From IMG/VR virus record IMGVR_UViG_3300033141_003544, positions 1-64,000 of that record: a stretch of 64,000 nt of DNA; one strand, written 5' to 3'. A model generated the notes under the pieces. That model had not been told where the DNA came from. It was given only the letters and a program-made list of their open reading frames with translations, and made no database searches. Shown one piece after another: positions 20,101 to 28,950 of the stretch (position 1 is the stretch's first letter; every line of letters starts with the position of its first letter). Both the position numbers and the translations under genes were made by a program. This stretch comes from a virus.

Positions 20101-21368
20101 TATCAAAATTAGCTCAAATAAGTGATCATGTAATGGGTTTTGATGGGGATGTGTTCTATTTTATACCAAAAGAATTCACAGGACCCACTCAATTCGATTT
20201 TGTTAATGACAGTGAAAGTCAAAGAAATATAAGTATAACTGTAAAAGAGAATAGATCCGAAATATATAACAAGGTTGAAATTGTACCTTATACAGTTAGT
20301 TTAAAACCTCCTACCTATAAAATGGAACTGGTAACAAGATATGGGGATACCCCAAATATTGATATTACATTAGACCAAAGAGATAATAGAAGAAAAACTA
20401 TTCAAATGGTTTGTGTTTTAGGAGGTAGAATTAGTCAAGGAAATACTAATTCAGTCTACCAAGGGGGAATATCAACTGGTATAGTATGGAAGTATGTTAT
20501 ATATGATAGGATAATTGAAACCTCATTAAAAGCTGCTCTTACGGCCCCAGAGGCTACTGATACAACCACTTTGACTATAAATGAGGGTTTACTTGATATA
20601 GGAACAAGTGATACCTTAGAAGTATATACTGTCCATAGTGGGATGCAAACAAAAGCTGTATATTTTGTTACTAGACCTCCTACAGATGCTGAAATTGTTG
20701 CAGGTACAGTTCAAATAAATAATGGGGATGGTATAACAGGGGGTTATAATGAAGCATTATCTACTGCAGGAACATATCAACCTGCAAGTTATCCTATAAA
20801 CAGTCTGGTTAAGATTATAAAAATAAGAGATTGGAGTGATGTATCAGATAATACAGATTTATTCATTGTTTCCACCCATGATATTTATTATGAAATCGGG
20901 AATACAAACATATATATAAAATTTAAGGATGAGAATGCTTTAACTGTTGACGAAACTGAATTTTTCTCTGGTGATTTATTAACAATTGAAGCTCCTGGAT
21001 TAGTTGCTGAAAAGAATGAATCTGCTAGACAAATAGCAGTTAACATGTTAAGTGTTGACCAATATCGAAAAAACCCATTCCCAAGTATAGAAAATAGATT
21101 TATTAATTATAAAATAGCTAGGGAACTGTGTGAGAAGATTTTGAGTGAATATGCTTGGCCAAAATACGATATTGAACTTAGAACAAGAATTTATCCTTTT
21201 ATAAAATTTATAAGTGATGGAAAGTATCTTAGTTTATTTAGTATAGTTAGTCCTTTTTTGTTTCCGTTAAGTCAAGGAAATAGAAGAAAAGGTTACCTCA
21301 AAAGGATCACACATAATTTACTTGCTGGGGAGTCAGAATTTACATTCAGGGATGCAGATCATTATTAA
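17130..21368 (+). CDS. Large tail-tip / baseplate hub protein, about 1412 aa
   Basis: I prefer the ATG at 17130 over the GTG at 17124; both overlap the previous gene. The first 150 residues (F-E-I-R-L-Y-I-E-D, then ITQSAEGKSGTASFTCSINN) resemble the N-terminal domain of tail hub proteins, which make ring-like beta domains. The region around residues 950-1150 returns to this style (Y-N-K-V-E-I-V-P-Y). The middle is beta-rich with G-C-P-P-P-x-x-E-E-G-C, possibly disulphide linked. Size and place after two distal tail genes fit a hub or central tip protein. Confidence 0.6.
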   Translation: MAIDTNIIDIFDQPNLSFEIRLYIEDSGNEDRDPEYVDFTNRLAYKGKDLLKRLGSITQSAEGKSGTASFTCSINNIEVDNSDGFWNKPIERGPGGLIRRNYPTILTTVNGNVAYFTLTKNYTQNVWHKHKVKLVIFAMGNNGMVYEDDLIVAVINDITRSDNRDRASISLWSMSMPLKKLDVSTVRDGLSWWNNKPISFLVRKLLEKEYGTIPDNFVLPDLISIPTSKRLDRRYGEARVLSQYGRPPEYNLESEVWENLGLTCRAIEKWQWNEEGPNGNITSGKVLIESNNATEIKCEMGVKSGASGLLPRAGDVLTILQDDTYGNTGSYTIRSITEGSAVGLDTVELETPLTGLANDNNKLPFVINRIYTGCDNQLWEYLPDRDVYNKIADVFTDDSFYIRRLWYNPNDNCIWGAAWQDPSDYGYVDTDNNIIPDSRKDIRLKIFYYDGSSTTITNTIDDVFIGDFLYRDSRSHIHYKYPVWACTIGNYEDSAGTFADTAENVVLPFRQGIVPCNIAGSDKDVEDGGKIGGVGYAYGPEPHQWNEGGWGQIHVHGLNTTAANAKPHTINGFAGGMGVIEEIHALWNDTEYTTPRQDNTDLPADYYTVKEYYNLLDFNAPGQAEPEPESIWCRTTLGQTGFCVFNKNGGSVDSNGVIWIFKLIYDDNHVDGMLKLYTIGLTSPYTVTQQTGTITGSGNLVNKDDGTGETHIYYDEDTNGWEYSDMQSIQPLCGCPPPNDEEGCVFSYISWSGVDTHPNPVGNPTPTGVTGIIQFQVDSNRITLFESPHNTSRDGFYTPLEMVPVHSSSNTYISVSGFIRSKLGTNEAYALSKFLWDSYNSTAPSKVYRTRPPMRLVGNHETRLKDVDSSNATEIVYFVEGGSGALCTYNVTDYSISVKDYGAPIVDGEVYCGSNIIVDKITRTRDENDDSADDRKIYFNETVWGVSSSTPMQEAMVEPPSGKFYLWKFDCYMSGRIELANFEGMNAWEGLSKLAQISDHVMGFDGDVFYFIPKEFTGPTQFDFVNDSESQRNISITVKENRSEIYNKVEIVPYTVSLKPPTYKMELVTRYGDTPNIDITLDQRDNRRKTIQMVCVLGGRISQGNTNSVYQGGISTGIVWKYVIYDRIIETSLKAALTAPEATDTTTLTINEGLLDIGTSDTLEVYTVHSGMQTKAVYFVTRPPTDAEIVAGTVQINNGDGITGGYNEALSTAGTYQPASYPINSLVKIIKIRDWSDVSDNTDLFIVSTHDIYYEIGNTNIYIKFKDENALTVDETEFFSGDLLTIEAPGLVAEKNESARQIAVNMLSVDQYRKNPFPSIENRFINYKIARELCEKILSEYAWPKYDIELRTRIYPFIKFISDGKYLSLFSIVSPFLFPLSQGNRRKGYLKRITHNLLAGESEFTFRDADHY

Positions 21369-21424
21369 TTTGGTTTACTTTAGTTTTGTATGGAGATATA
21401 TTAATAATATAAAAAAGGGTGATT

Positions 21425-22747
21425 ATGTCTATTGTATTTTCAAAATTGTGGAAAGAGCAAGGGCCTTTTGCTATAGATTTATTTGAAAAAGGCTATAACT
21501 GTTTAAATATAACAAAAATATTAAATGAAAAAAGAGAAACAGAATCCACTATTACCTATGGTCAGGTTAAGGGTTTTATCGGTCGTTATAAGAAAAACAA
21601 AGAAAGAATACTATTAGCTCTCGAAATTCCCCTGTCAAAATATAATATTGAGCCTAAGGTTGATGATATATCAACTCCAGAAATTGAACGTTTAAAAGAA
21701 TCTAATCAAAGATTAATACTTGCCAATGCGAACTTAACAAAAAAATTATTAAATAAACAAGCGGGTATTGATACTCTTGTACAGGCTATGCTTATTCAAA
21801 TTGATAAAATGAAATTCTACCCTCTTTCCAGAAATGAACTATCCAAACCTATAAAATCAAAAAGAAATTTAACTATGGAACAGTTACTTTCTGACATACA
21901 TTGGGGAGAGAAAGTTGATTCCATAGAGACTATGGGTTTGGGTCATTATGACGCTGCTGAAGCTGAACGTAGGATGAATAAACTTAGAGATAAAGTAATT
22001 CAATTTAAAAGAGAAGACGAAGAAAGCCATGGGCTTAATCATTTAGTACTCTATATGGTTGGGGATATCGTTGAAGGTACAGGGACCTTTGCTAAACAGA
22101 TTTGGAATGTGGATTTAAATGAATTAGAGCAAATTTTTTCTGCAGCGGACTATTTAGGAAGCATGATTAGATACTATAGAACTATATTTCAAAGTGTAAC
22201 GGTCTATTGTATACCTGGTAACCATAGAAATAATCCAAAAAACGATCAAAGCCATTGGTCTTGGGTTCCCGACTACCTTGTTTATGAAACCCTCAAACGT
22301 TCTGTTTCTAATCTTCAAAATGTTGATGTTTTTATTTCTTCTTCTCCAAAAATGGTGGTACAAAGAGGTAGTAAAATTGTAGTATTAGGTCACGGAAATG
22401 ATGCTATTAGATATCAAGGTGTACCTTACTATGGGATTGATAGAGTATTTAGAAGATTACCTAATCTTTTCGGTATTATTCCAGATTATTTTCTTATAGG
22501 TCACTTTCATGAGGCTTCTGATTTGAGAGGGGAAGTTATTATCAACGGGTGTGTACCTGGAGGTAGTGATTTAGCAATTACAAAATTGAATATAACTTCA
22601 AGAGCGGAACAAAAAGTCTGGTATTTTGACGATGAACATGGTATTAATAGAATGATAAACGTTTATTTGTCCGACAAAGTTGTATTAGAAAAAGATGAAC
22701 ACAATATATATACTCCACACGATCGTTTATTAAAGGACTATAAATGA
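21425..22747 (+). CDS. Calcineurin-like metallophosphoesterase with N-terminal HTH-like region
   Basis: ATG 21425 follows AGGGTGA and is preferred over GTG 21419. The metal-binding motifs are in order: S-D-I-H-W-G, V-G-D-I-V-E-G, P-G-N-H-R, L-G-H-G and I-G-H-F-H. These define the binuclear metallophosphoesterase fold used by nucleases and phosphatases. The first 70 residues look like a helix-turn-helix (F-E-K-G-Y-N-C-L-N-I-T-K-I-L-N), followed by a coiled segment. Phage homologues are often annotated only by fold; the substrate is unknown. Confidence 0.75.
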   Translation: MSIVFSKLWKEQGPFAIDLFEKGYNCLNITKILNEKRETESTITYGQVKGFIGRYKKNKERILLALEIPLSKYNIEPKVDDISTPEIERLKESNQRLILANANLTKKLLNKQAGIDTLVQAMLIQIDKMKFYPLSRNELSKPIKSKRNLTMEQLLSDIHWGEKVDSIETMGLGHYDAAEAERRMNKLRDKVIQFKREDEESHGLNHLVLYMVGDIVEGTGTFAKQIWNVDLNELEQIFSAADYLGSMIRYYRTIFQSVTVYCIPGNHRNNPKNDQSHWSWVPDYLVYETLKRSVSNLQNVDVFISSSPKMVVQRGSKIVVLGHGNDAIRYQGVPYYGIDRVFRRLPNLFGIIPDYFLIGHFHEASDLRGEVIINGCVPGGSDLAITKLNITSRAEQKVWYFDDEHGINRMINVYLSDKVVLEKDEHNIYTPHDRLLKDYK

Positions 22748-23109
22748 AAAACCTGTATTATAAATCTGTATATTTAAGTTATCCTTATAGAAGGGATCCT
22801 GAGGGTAATCGAGAAAGAATAATTAAAGTTTCTCAAATTATACATAATAAATATCCAGATTTGATATTAGTTATCCCACATTTGTTTTTATATTATTTTA
22901 CTAATGATGGTTCAGGCGATGCGATGAATCAATGTTTAGGACTAGTTAGCCTCTGTGATGAATTATGGATATGTAATAATAAGTTAACTAGTGGAATGAT
23001 TCAAGAGTATGAGTTGGCTAATAAATTAAATAAAGTTATATCCACTTATACAGATTTAATTAACATTAAAGGATTATACCAGTTGGAGGGTTTACAATCA
23101 CAGGCTTGA
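22744..23109 (+). CDS. Nucleoside deoxyribosyltransferase-like protein (DUF4406/DUF7768 type)
   Basis: This protein has 121 residues; the ATGA overlaps the phosphoesterase stop. It opens with S-V-Y-L-S-Y-P-Y-R, then R-I-I-K-V-S-Q-I-I, V-I-P-H-L-F, C-D-E-L-W and S-G-M-I-Q-E-Y-E-L-A. This order of strands and helices matches the deoxyribosyltransferase-like fold, with S-G-M-x-x-E as the nucleotide-end motif. A nucleotide-processing or signalling role is plausible but unproven. Confidence 0.6.
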   Translation: MKNLYYKSVYLSYPYRRDPEGNRERIIKVSQIIHNKYPDLILVIPHLFLYYFTNDGSGDAMNQCLGLVSLCDELWICNNKLTSGMIQEYELANKLNKVISTYTDLINIKGLYQLEGLQSQA

Positions 23110-23831
23110 TAAGATTCCGCAATGAGAGTTTAATATTAGAGAGTACCTTAAAGCATATGTTAAGTTTCTGTGATAGGGTGGTGGGTTTTGATGATGCTTC
23201 CACAGACAACTCCCTTGAGATAGCACAATCTTTTTATAATGTAACAATGATTGGAGAAGCCAATTGGAACCCCAATCAAACCTATGTTCAGTCAATCCAA
23301 CGAACTAGACTTTTTAATTATGCTAGAGATTTAACAAAGGACGATTATTATATATACATGGATGCAGATGAAATTATAGACTTAACTACAATAGATTGGG
23401 AATTACTTGATGAATCTTTTGGTAATGGTAGACTCCGTTTATTTGATGCTTATTTAACTGCAGATGATTGTAAAGAATATAAAAAAGGTTCTTTATTTAA
23501 CTTAAGAAAAAATTTTGGACCTGAATATAGAGATATTTTATTCTTTTTTAATAGGAACGCTATTTGGAGTCCAAATATTCCTACACTAAGACAACCATAT
23601 CCAGATACAATACCCAATATTATAGGGTTTGTACAACACTATGGAAAAGCTTTGTCTATCGAACATTGGGAAAAAACATGTGACTATTATATAAAATATT
23701 TACCTGTTTATAAGGAAAAATGGTTAAAAAGAAAAGGTAAAGCTATCCATATTTTAAGCGATTTTGATAATAAATTATATACTTGGAATGAACTAATAAA
23801 CAATAAGTCACTACAAATAGCAATTAACTAA
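23097..23831 (+). CDS. GT-A (family 2) glycosyltransferase
   Basis: The motifs are T-G-L-I-R-F-R-N-E (start of the GT2 fold), D-D-A-S-T-D-N-S (nucleotide-sugar loop) and Y-I-Y-M-D-A-D-E (the D-x-D metal site). There is no ATG or GTG upstream. A GGAGGG at 23085-23090 is seven bases before ATC 23097, which gives the expected N-terminus; TTG 23106 is a conventional alternative but lies too far from the site. The gene overlaps the preceding stop. Its 3' end overlaps the convergent gene by 21 bases. It may modify virion or host glycans. Confidence 0.7.
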   Translation: MTGLIRFRNESLILESTLKHMLSFCDRVVGFDDASTDNSLEIAQSFYNVTMIGEANWNPNQTYVQSIQRTRLFNYARDLTKDDYYIYMDADEIIDLTTIDWELLDESFGNGRLRLFDAYLTADDCKEYKKGSLFNLRKNFGPEYRDILFFFNRNAIWSPNIPTLRQPYPDTIPNIIGFVQHYGKALSIEHWEKTCDYYIKYLPVYKEKWLKRKGKAIHILSDFDNKLYTWNELINNKSLQIAIN

Positions 23832-24644
23832 CTCCTTTAATTGTTTCCACCTATTTGTATAAGTTTCATTAGGGTATACTAATTTATACCCATTCTTCCC
23901 TATCTCAAGAGCTTCGTTATAATTATTTAAATAATAGTATATTTTATCTCTCAACTCTTTTTTACTGTCATACATAATACAATTTTCACCATCTATATAT
24001 GAGTAACCTTCTATTTTTGAAGTTACCAACGGCATACCCATACCCAAAACTTCTACGTTCCTCATATTCATCCAATTTCTTTTAACATTATGATTAAAAG
24101 CTAATTTACCTTTTTGAATTTCTAACCAAGCTTTAGATAGATATGAATTCTTCGCTATATGAGTTTTAAAATTTGTTAATAAAAAAAGAATATATTCTTT
24201 CCGTTCTTTGTACATTTCTTTCCCGTATTTTCCTATAAATGAAATATCATAAGGGGTTTCTCTATTGATAAGAATTGGTTTAAATATCCTATGATCATAA
24301 GCGTGTTCAAAAAGGTGTGTATTTTTATTTATTTTTTTAAATGTTTTTAAAGTTCTTTTTTGGGACACTAAAACCATATCAAAATTTTTGCAATATTCCA
24401 AATGGTGTTTAAGTTGAGTATTTATATTAGTAGCCCAATATATTTTTGGAGTTTTGGTTTTAGAGATATCAGGGTAAAAACCAGTAGTTGGAACTAATAT
24501 AAAATCTATTCCAAATTCTTTTATAGTTTTTTGATTTGAATAAAAAGTTATAAGTTTATCATTTGTTTTTTCTATAACTTCTTTTAATCTTATACAGGGG
24601 GTATAATCTTTAGTGTCTGATTTTATAGTCATTAATACCTTCAT
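23811..24644 (-). CDS. CgeB-like / GT-B glycosyltransferase
   Basis: This protein has 277 residues. The C-terminal half shows the GT-B donor-site pattern: R-N-V-E-V-L-G-M-G-M-P-L-V-T, then Y-I-D-G-E-N-C-I-M-Y-D and a final helix ending in Y-T-N-R-W-K-Q-L. This is the CgeB / spore maturation glycosyltransferase style. It is the last gene of a minus-strand glycan cluster and ends within the convergent GT2 gene. Its start overlaps the deacetylase stop (24641-24644). Confidence 0.7.
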   Translation of the reverse strand: MKVLMTIKSDTKDYTPCIRLKEVIEKTNDKLITFYSNQKTIKEFGIDFILVPTTGFYPDISKTKTPKIYWATNINTQLKHHLEYCKNFDMVLVSQKRTLKTFKKINKNTHLFEHAYDHRIFKPILINRETPYDISFIGKYGKEMYKERKEYILFLLTNFKTHIAKNSYLSKAWLEIQKGKLAFNHNVKRNWMNMRNVEVLGMGMPLVTSKIEGYSYIDGENCIMYDSKKELRDKIYYYLNNYNEALEIGKNGYKLVYPNETYTNRWKQLKELVNCYL

Positions 24645-25348
24645 AGTACCCTTGATATGTCTTTAAAAGTAACAAATTCTATATTATTATGAGATTTGAT
24701 ATATTTTACTATTGTTTCTAAATTTCTTATTAATATCTTAGATTGACTAATATGTAATAAAAAACCTATAATTGAAGATGGATAATAGAGTTTATCAAAT
24801 GTATAACATAACTCATCTATGGGAGTAAATTTTAGTGGTTTATATCTTTCAAGAAAATTAATTTGAGGTGATATATCTATAAAATTATAAGAATTATAAT
24901 AGGTTATCTGTTCTTGCGAGAAAACCTCAAAATTTAATTCTTCACAAACTTTTAATGTATTTCCATTGAATGAATTAAATGGAGGACTAAAAGCTTTAAA
25001 AAAATGCTCTTTAAATCTTGATTTCATTATTTGAAACCCTGTATAAATATCATTATACTGTTCCTGATATGATCGTCCCTTCCCAAACTCATATGTGTCA
25101 TAGGGTGCACCTGAATAATTATTATGATTATAGCCATGCTGACATATACAAATTAAATTATTAAACTCTGGATTATTTTTTAGGGTGTTTATATAATCTA
25201 CTAGTATAGAGTTAATAGATGCAGGAATTATTTGAAGACATATAGGCAGTCTATTTTCTAAAAAATAAGATATAATGTTTTTTATATCTTGATTTGAATT
25301 AGCTACATCATCAAGTCTAAAATATACTTTTATTGTTTCTTTTTCCAT
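24641..25348 (-). CDS. Polysaccharide deacetylase-like protein
   Basis: This protein has 235 residues. The NodB-type signature is present: F-R-L-D-D-V (Asp13-Asp14), Q-H-G-Y-N-H (His71 and His75 as metal ligands), and F-S-P-P-F-N-S-F. These match carbohydrate esterase family 4 and related DUF2334-like enzymes that remove N-acetyl groups from sugars. There is no signal peptide, so it should act in the cytoplasm, for instance on an amino-sugar intermediate. It overlaps both neighbours, so it is translated with the glycosyltransferases. Confidence 0.7.
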   Translation of the reverse strand: MEKETIKVYFRLDDVANSNQDIKNIISYFLENRLPICLQIIPASINSILVDYINTLKNNPEFNNLICICQHGYNHNNYSGAPYDTYEFGKGRSYQEQYNDIYTGFQIMKSRFKEHFFKAFSPPFNSFNGNTLKVCEELNFEVFSQEQITYYNSYNFIDISPQINFLERYKPLKFTPIDELCYTFDKLYYPSSIIGFLLHISQSKILIRNLETIVKYIKSHNNIEFVTFKDISRVL

Positions 25349-26367
25349 TTTATAATCTCTTTGTAGAAATTAATCAATTTATCTATTTCATCTTCGATTG
25401 TTGAAACCTTTTTAATTATTTGGATCTTCTTTAGTTTATCTATACTATTTACAATATCCTCTACACTATTATACAGTATTCCCACATTATTAGTACTAAT
25501 GTAATTATTTAATTCTTGTAAATCTACGGATATTATTGGTAGTTTAGCTGCAAGATATTCAAAAAGTTTATGTGGCATCATACTATCGAGATGTCTTATA
25601 TTAAATTGATTACGTCTAAAAGGTATAATTCCAAAATCATATTGACTAATCTCATGTATAAGACTATCTGGATGGACAGGATTATAGCAATGGACTTTAG
25701 GATTCGATTTAAATTTATTTTTATAAGGTTGAATACATTTTAAACTCACTGGATAAATGTGTATATGAAATTCTTTCTTGCTTAATTCTTCAAAAATGGA
25801 TAAGAAATTCCTATGAGTTTTCCCATGACTAAGACTGCCAATATAAACAATGTGTATTTTTCCATCAACATTAGATAGTTTTGGTTTGAAAGTTTTAGGT
25901 ATTGCATCTTTTAAGATGTAATTAGGGAATATAAGAGATCTTCTAATATCAATATTATATAACCTAATTGCCTCTTCCATTTGTAAAGTTGATACATATA
26001 TTCTACCATCTGCGTATATATTGGCTCTTTTTTCAAGATAAGATCGAATTTTAATTTGTGATTTAAAACCCCGTAATGAAACTAAATCGTGACAGTCATG
26101 TATAACTGGTACTTTTTCATTGAAACATTTTGTAGTAATTAAATCAGGTTCATTATGACAATGAATGATATCATAATCTCTTAATAAACTTTGTAATTGT
26201 TGAACTGAATCAATATGGATAATTTGATGATATATATTACTATCAAGAGCTTCAGTATTTTCCATGGAATGACAAGCTAATGATACCTTTATGTCTTTTT
26301 CTTTTAAGGCTTTTGCTAACTTGTAATTACGGATGCATGGAACTTCTTGTGTAAATAATATTTTCAT
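25330..26367 (-). CDS. Family 4 glycosyltransferase (GT-B)
   Basis: This protein has 345 residues. The N-terminal domain starts with ILFTQEVPCIRNYKLAKAL and contains D-I-I-H-C-H-N-E; the C-terminal domain has H-I-V-Y-I-G-S-L-S-H-G-K, F-G-I-I-P-F, and H-K-L-F-E-Y-L-A-A-K-L-P-I-I, the usual nucleotide-sugar site of GT4. It overlaps both adjacent genes. The acceptor is unknown. Confidence 0.75.
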   Translation of the reverse strand: MKILFTQEVPCIRNYKLAKALKEKDIKVSLACHSMENTEALDSNIYHQIIHIDSVQQLQSLLRDYDIIHCHNEPDLITTKCFNEKVPVIHDCHDLVSLRGFKSQIKIRSYLEKRANIYADGRIYVSTLQMEEAIRLYNIDIRRSLIFPNYILKDAIPKTFKPKLSNVDGKIHIVYIGSLSHGKTHRNFLSIFEELSKKEFHIHIYPVSLKCIQPYKNKFKSNPKVHCYNPVHPDSLIHEISQYDFGIIPFRRNQFNIRHLDSMMPHKLFEYLAAKLPIISVDLQELNNYISTNNVGILYNSVEDIVNSIDKLKKIQIIKKVSTIEDEIDKLINFYKEIIKWKKKQ

Positions 26368-27191
26368 AAGTCTTTTATAAAATCTTCTAATTTTTCTTTC
26401 ATTTTTTCGATAGTAAAATTTTTTTGATAATATTTAGATGCTTTGTAGTAAGGGTCCGTTATTGTTATTAATTTAGAAAGGTTTTCTTTTAGTTCTTCAT
26501 AATTTCGTATTATAATACAATAAGGATGTGGAATAGTATGGATAACCCTTCTACCACATTGAATCATCTCCATCATAGACTGAGAAAAAGCATCATGTTT
26601 TGGGAGTCTGAGGTAAATAGAAGTATTCAAATATAATCTTAACTTTTCAATACCACTCACCCATCCGTGATTATAAATATTTGGTGGTACTTCTCCGGGC
26701 AATGTGTCTTTTCTCCCATAAATATGAAACGGTAAATTTGGGAAATCTTTAGCTAATTGAACAATCCAAGAATACCTAAAAAAGTCTTCACGTCTATCTG
26801 GGATATAAGATAGTATTGCAGGATAATAAGGTAAAGGGAAAATAGGATAAGAGTCGGGGGCTATTGTAATAATTTTTGCATCAATATTATAGTTTTCTTT
26901 TAATTCTTGTCTTAACAATTCTGATTCACATATATGTTTAATATTTTTAGGGATATTAACCCCTTTACAACTTAAAACATCTGTACCTATCCACCAAAAA
27001 ATTATATTTGTATCTTTTAACTTTTCAAGTTTTTTTATCCAACCCTTCGTTACTCCCAATAATATAAAACACTTCCCACTTCGCAATTTAGTTTTCTTGT
27101 TAATAATATATTTTAAATTTAATTTTTTTGCTAACCCTATAGTATGATATATTGTACCACCTCCTATTAAGGTAACATTATTAAATATCAT
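26364..27191 (-). CDS. Glycosyltransferase, GT4-like
   Basis: This protein has 275 residues. It opens with V-T-L-I-G-G-G-T-I-Y-H-T, a glycine loop. The C-terminal half has R-L-P-K-H-D-A-F-S-Q-S-M-M-E-M-I-Q-C-G-R-R-V, the donor-binding block of GT-B enzymes. F-H-I-Y-G-R-K-D is the preceding strand. It is shorter than typical GT4 proteins because the N-terminal domain is reduced. It is part of the glycan operon. Confidence 0.65.
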   Translation of the reverse strand: MIFNNVTLIGGGTIYHTIGLAKKLNLKYIINKKTKLRSGKCFILLGVTKGWIKKLEKLKDTNIIFWWIGTDVLSCKGVNIPKNIKHICESELLRQELKENYNIDAKIITIAPDSYPIFPLPYYPAILSYIPDRREDFFRYSWIVQLAKDFPNLPFHIYGRKDTLPGEVPPNIYNHGWVSGIEKLRLYLNTSIYLRLPKHDAFSQSMMEMIQCGRRVIHTIPHPYCIIIRNYEELKENLSKLITITDPYYKASKYYQKNFTIEKMKEKLEDFIKDL

Positions 27192-27206
27192 CTTTAATCC
27201 GCCATT

Positions 27207-27821
27207 TTATTTTACAATCCTGAGTTTAAAAAAACCAATACCTTTCAATAGAAGATTTTCAAAAATTTGATATTTCTCTATTATAAAATTATACTTAACT
27301 GCTAAAAAGTTTATTTTTTCTACATCAATTGCATGTGTATGCGAACTAACAACTCTGTCGTTTAACATTGTAATAATTAATAATATACCATTACTCTCTA
27401 AAACTCTATAGATTTCACTAAAAGTCTTATTTAAATCCAAAACATTGTCAAGTACAGCATAAGCTAATACAATATTAAAAAAGTTATCTATAAAAGGTAT
27501 ACTTTCTGCAGTTGCTTTTAAACGTAGTCCGGTATTTCTTTTTAATAGTGGGTCAATACCCCAGTAAGTTATACCTTTTAATGTTATACCCATTTCTCTT
27601 AGATTTGTAATAGTGTTATATTTTTTGTCAGTCCCACAACCGATATCTAAGATTCTGGGTTTTGAAAAAGAATTTATTGCGTCTATAGTTACTTTTTTAT
27701 AAAGTTGGACGACTTTCTTATAACATCTGTCTTTGTTTGGAGTTTTTTGCCATTCGACAAAACTATCCAACGCTTCCTTCCATTGTTTTTTTGTAACTTT
27801 CAATTCACTGTCAGTATACAT
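27207..27821 (-). CDS. SAM-dependent methyltransferase (class I)
   Basis: This protein has 204 residues. Motif I is I-L-D-I-G-C-G-T (57-64). The later A-Y-A-V-L-D-N-V and E-I-Y-R-V-L-E-S-N-G-I-L-L-I-I match the UbiE/type-11 methyltransferase pattern. The gene overlaps the epimerase upstream and sits among sugar genes, so a sugar or small-molecule acceptor seems likelier than DNA. Confidence 0.75.
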   Translation of the reverse strand: MYTDSELKVTKKQWKEALDSFVEWQKTPNKDRCYKKVVQLYKKVTIDAINSFSKPRILDIGCGTDKKYNTITNLREMGITLKGITYWGIDPLLKRNTGLRLKATAESIPFIDNFFNIVLAYAVLDNVLDLNKTFSEIYRVLESNGILLIITMLNDRVVSSHTHAIDVEKINFLAVKYNFIIEKYQIFENLLLKGIGFFKLRIVK

Positions 27822-28803
27822 CTGTCTTTCTCAAATTCCGACAATAATGTCTTTTAATATAATCTATATTACTATATTTTGATTTTGATGGATTTACCAT
27901 CTTATTTTTGATAGCTCTTTCTATTTCAACAATACCTTGAAAGTAACTTGCTTTATAACTAGAATGATGACCATTGTAAAATTTTTTAGAGGATACTCGA
28001 TAATCCCTTTGATCTATCTTTTCTATATTAGTCTCTATTTCAGTTGGATCTGATAAACTGTCTTGTATTGATAAAGCTAATTCACTAATACTACTATTTA
28101 ATCCAGCTATGTTATATAATCTTTTTTTAAAATCTCCTCTTGTTAATATTAATAAAATGGCATTAACAACATCAGATATGTGGATAAATGGTCTATATTG
28201 TTGTCCACCAAAGATTGACATTTTTTGATTTAATACTGCTTGTGATACTAACTTATTGAAAATAGTATCAAAACGGGGACGATATGAGATCCCATATACA
28301 GTTCCCAATCTCAAAATTATAATATTCTCTAAAAACTGATTTATATATTTTTCTACTTCATACCTTGATTTAGCATAAACGGAGATTGGGTTTACCGGAC
28401 TGTCTTCATCTACAATAGACTCACTATAACCATAAAGTGAACATGAACTAATAAAAATATGTTTAACTTTGAGAGGTGACATATTTATTATCTCTAATAC
28501 AGAAACAGTATTAATTTCATTTACTATATTTTTATTTATATATTCACATACAGGATCTCCAACTAATGCGGCAAGATGTATTATTATATCACACTCTTCG
28601 ATATAAGGACGTAATTTATCATAATCCAATATATCACCTTTTACAAAAGTAAACCTATTTCTGGGTAAACTAAGAAAATGTAATATATTTTGATTATACA
28701 GCAATGAATCATAAACTGTAACATTATAATCTTCTTTTACAAGTTTATGGGTTAACATTGAACCTATATAACCGGCCCCTCCTGTAATTAAGATTTTATA
28801 CAT
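27811..28803 (-). CDS. NAD-dependent sugar epimerase/dehydratase (extended SDR)
   Basis: This protein has 330 residues. The NAD loop T-G-G-A-G-Y-I-G-S is at residues 7-15. S-S-C-S-L-Y-G and S-V-Y-A-K-S-R give the catalytic Ser, Tyr and Lys. R-P-F-I-H-I-S-D-V-V is the typical C-terminal substrate strand. Relatives interconvert or dehydrate UDP- or dTDP-sugars such as UDP-glucose. It is the first gene downstream of a 147-base AT-rich gap and could supply the donor used by the nearby glycosyltransferases. Confidence 0.8.
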   Translation of the reverse strand: MYKILITGGAGYIGSMLTHKLVKEDYNVTVYDSLLYNQNILHFLSLPRNRFTFVKGDILDYDKLRPYIEECDIIIHLAALVGDPVCEYINKNIVNEINTVSVLEIINMSPLKVKHIFISSCSLYGYSESIVDEDSPVNPISVYAKSRYEVEKYINQFLENIIILRLGTVYGISYRPRFDTIFNKLVSQAVLNQKMSIFGGQQYRPFIHISDVVNAILLILTRGDFKKRLYNIAGLNSSISELALSIQDSLSDPTEIETNIEKIDQRDYRVSSKKFYNGHHSSYKASYFQGIVEIERAIKNKMVNPSKSKYSNIDYIKRHYCRNLRKTDVY

Positions 28804-28892
28804 TTTATTCCTTTGAAAAATTGTTATTGAATTATATAAAAATTTTTTGTTTTTAGATACCTATGGGCAATTTTAGGACAATATATAATATC

Positions 28893-28918
28893 AATTGATT
28901 GTTTATATATAATCAATT
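28893..28918. repeat. Inverted repeat in AT-rich intergenic region
   Basis: AATTGATT (28893-28900) and AATCAATT (28911-28918) form an 8-base stem with a 10-base AT loop, in the 147-base gap upstream of the epimerase gene. There is no run of T beside it, so it is a possible operator rather than a terminator. On the minus strand AT-rich -10-like sequences are present but no convincing spaced promoter. Confidence 0.35.
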
Positions 28919-28950
28919 TTTAGTGTTTTCTAAAAATTATCTCTAACAGT

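Noticed and set aside
23800-23840. Bidirectional terminator at the convergent gene ends
   Set aside because: Genes overlap by 21 bases and no stem with a T-run was seen.
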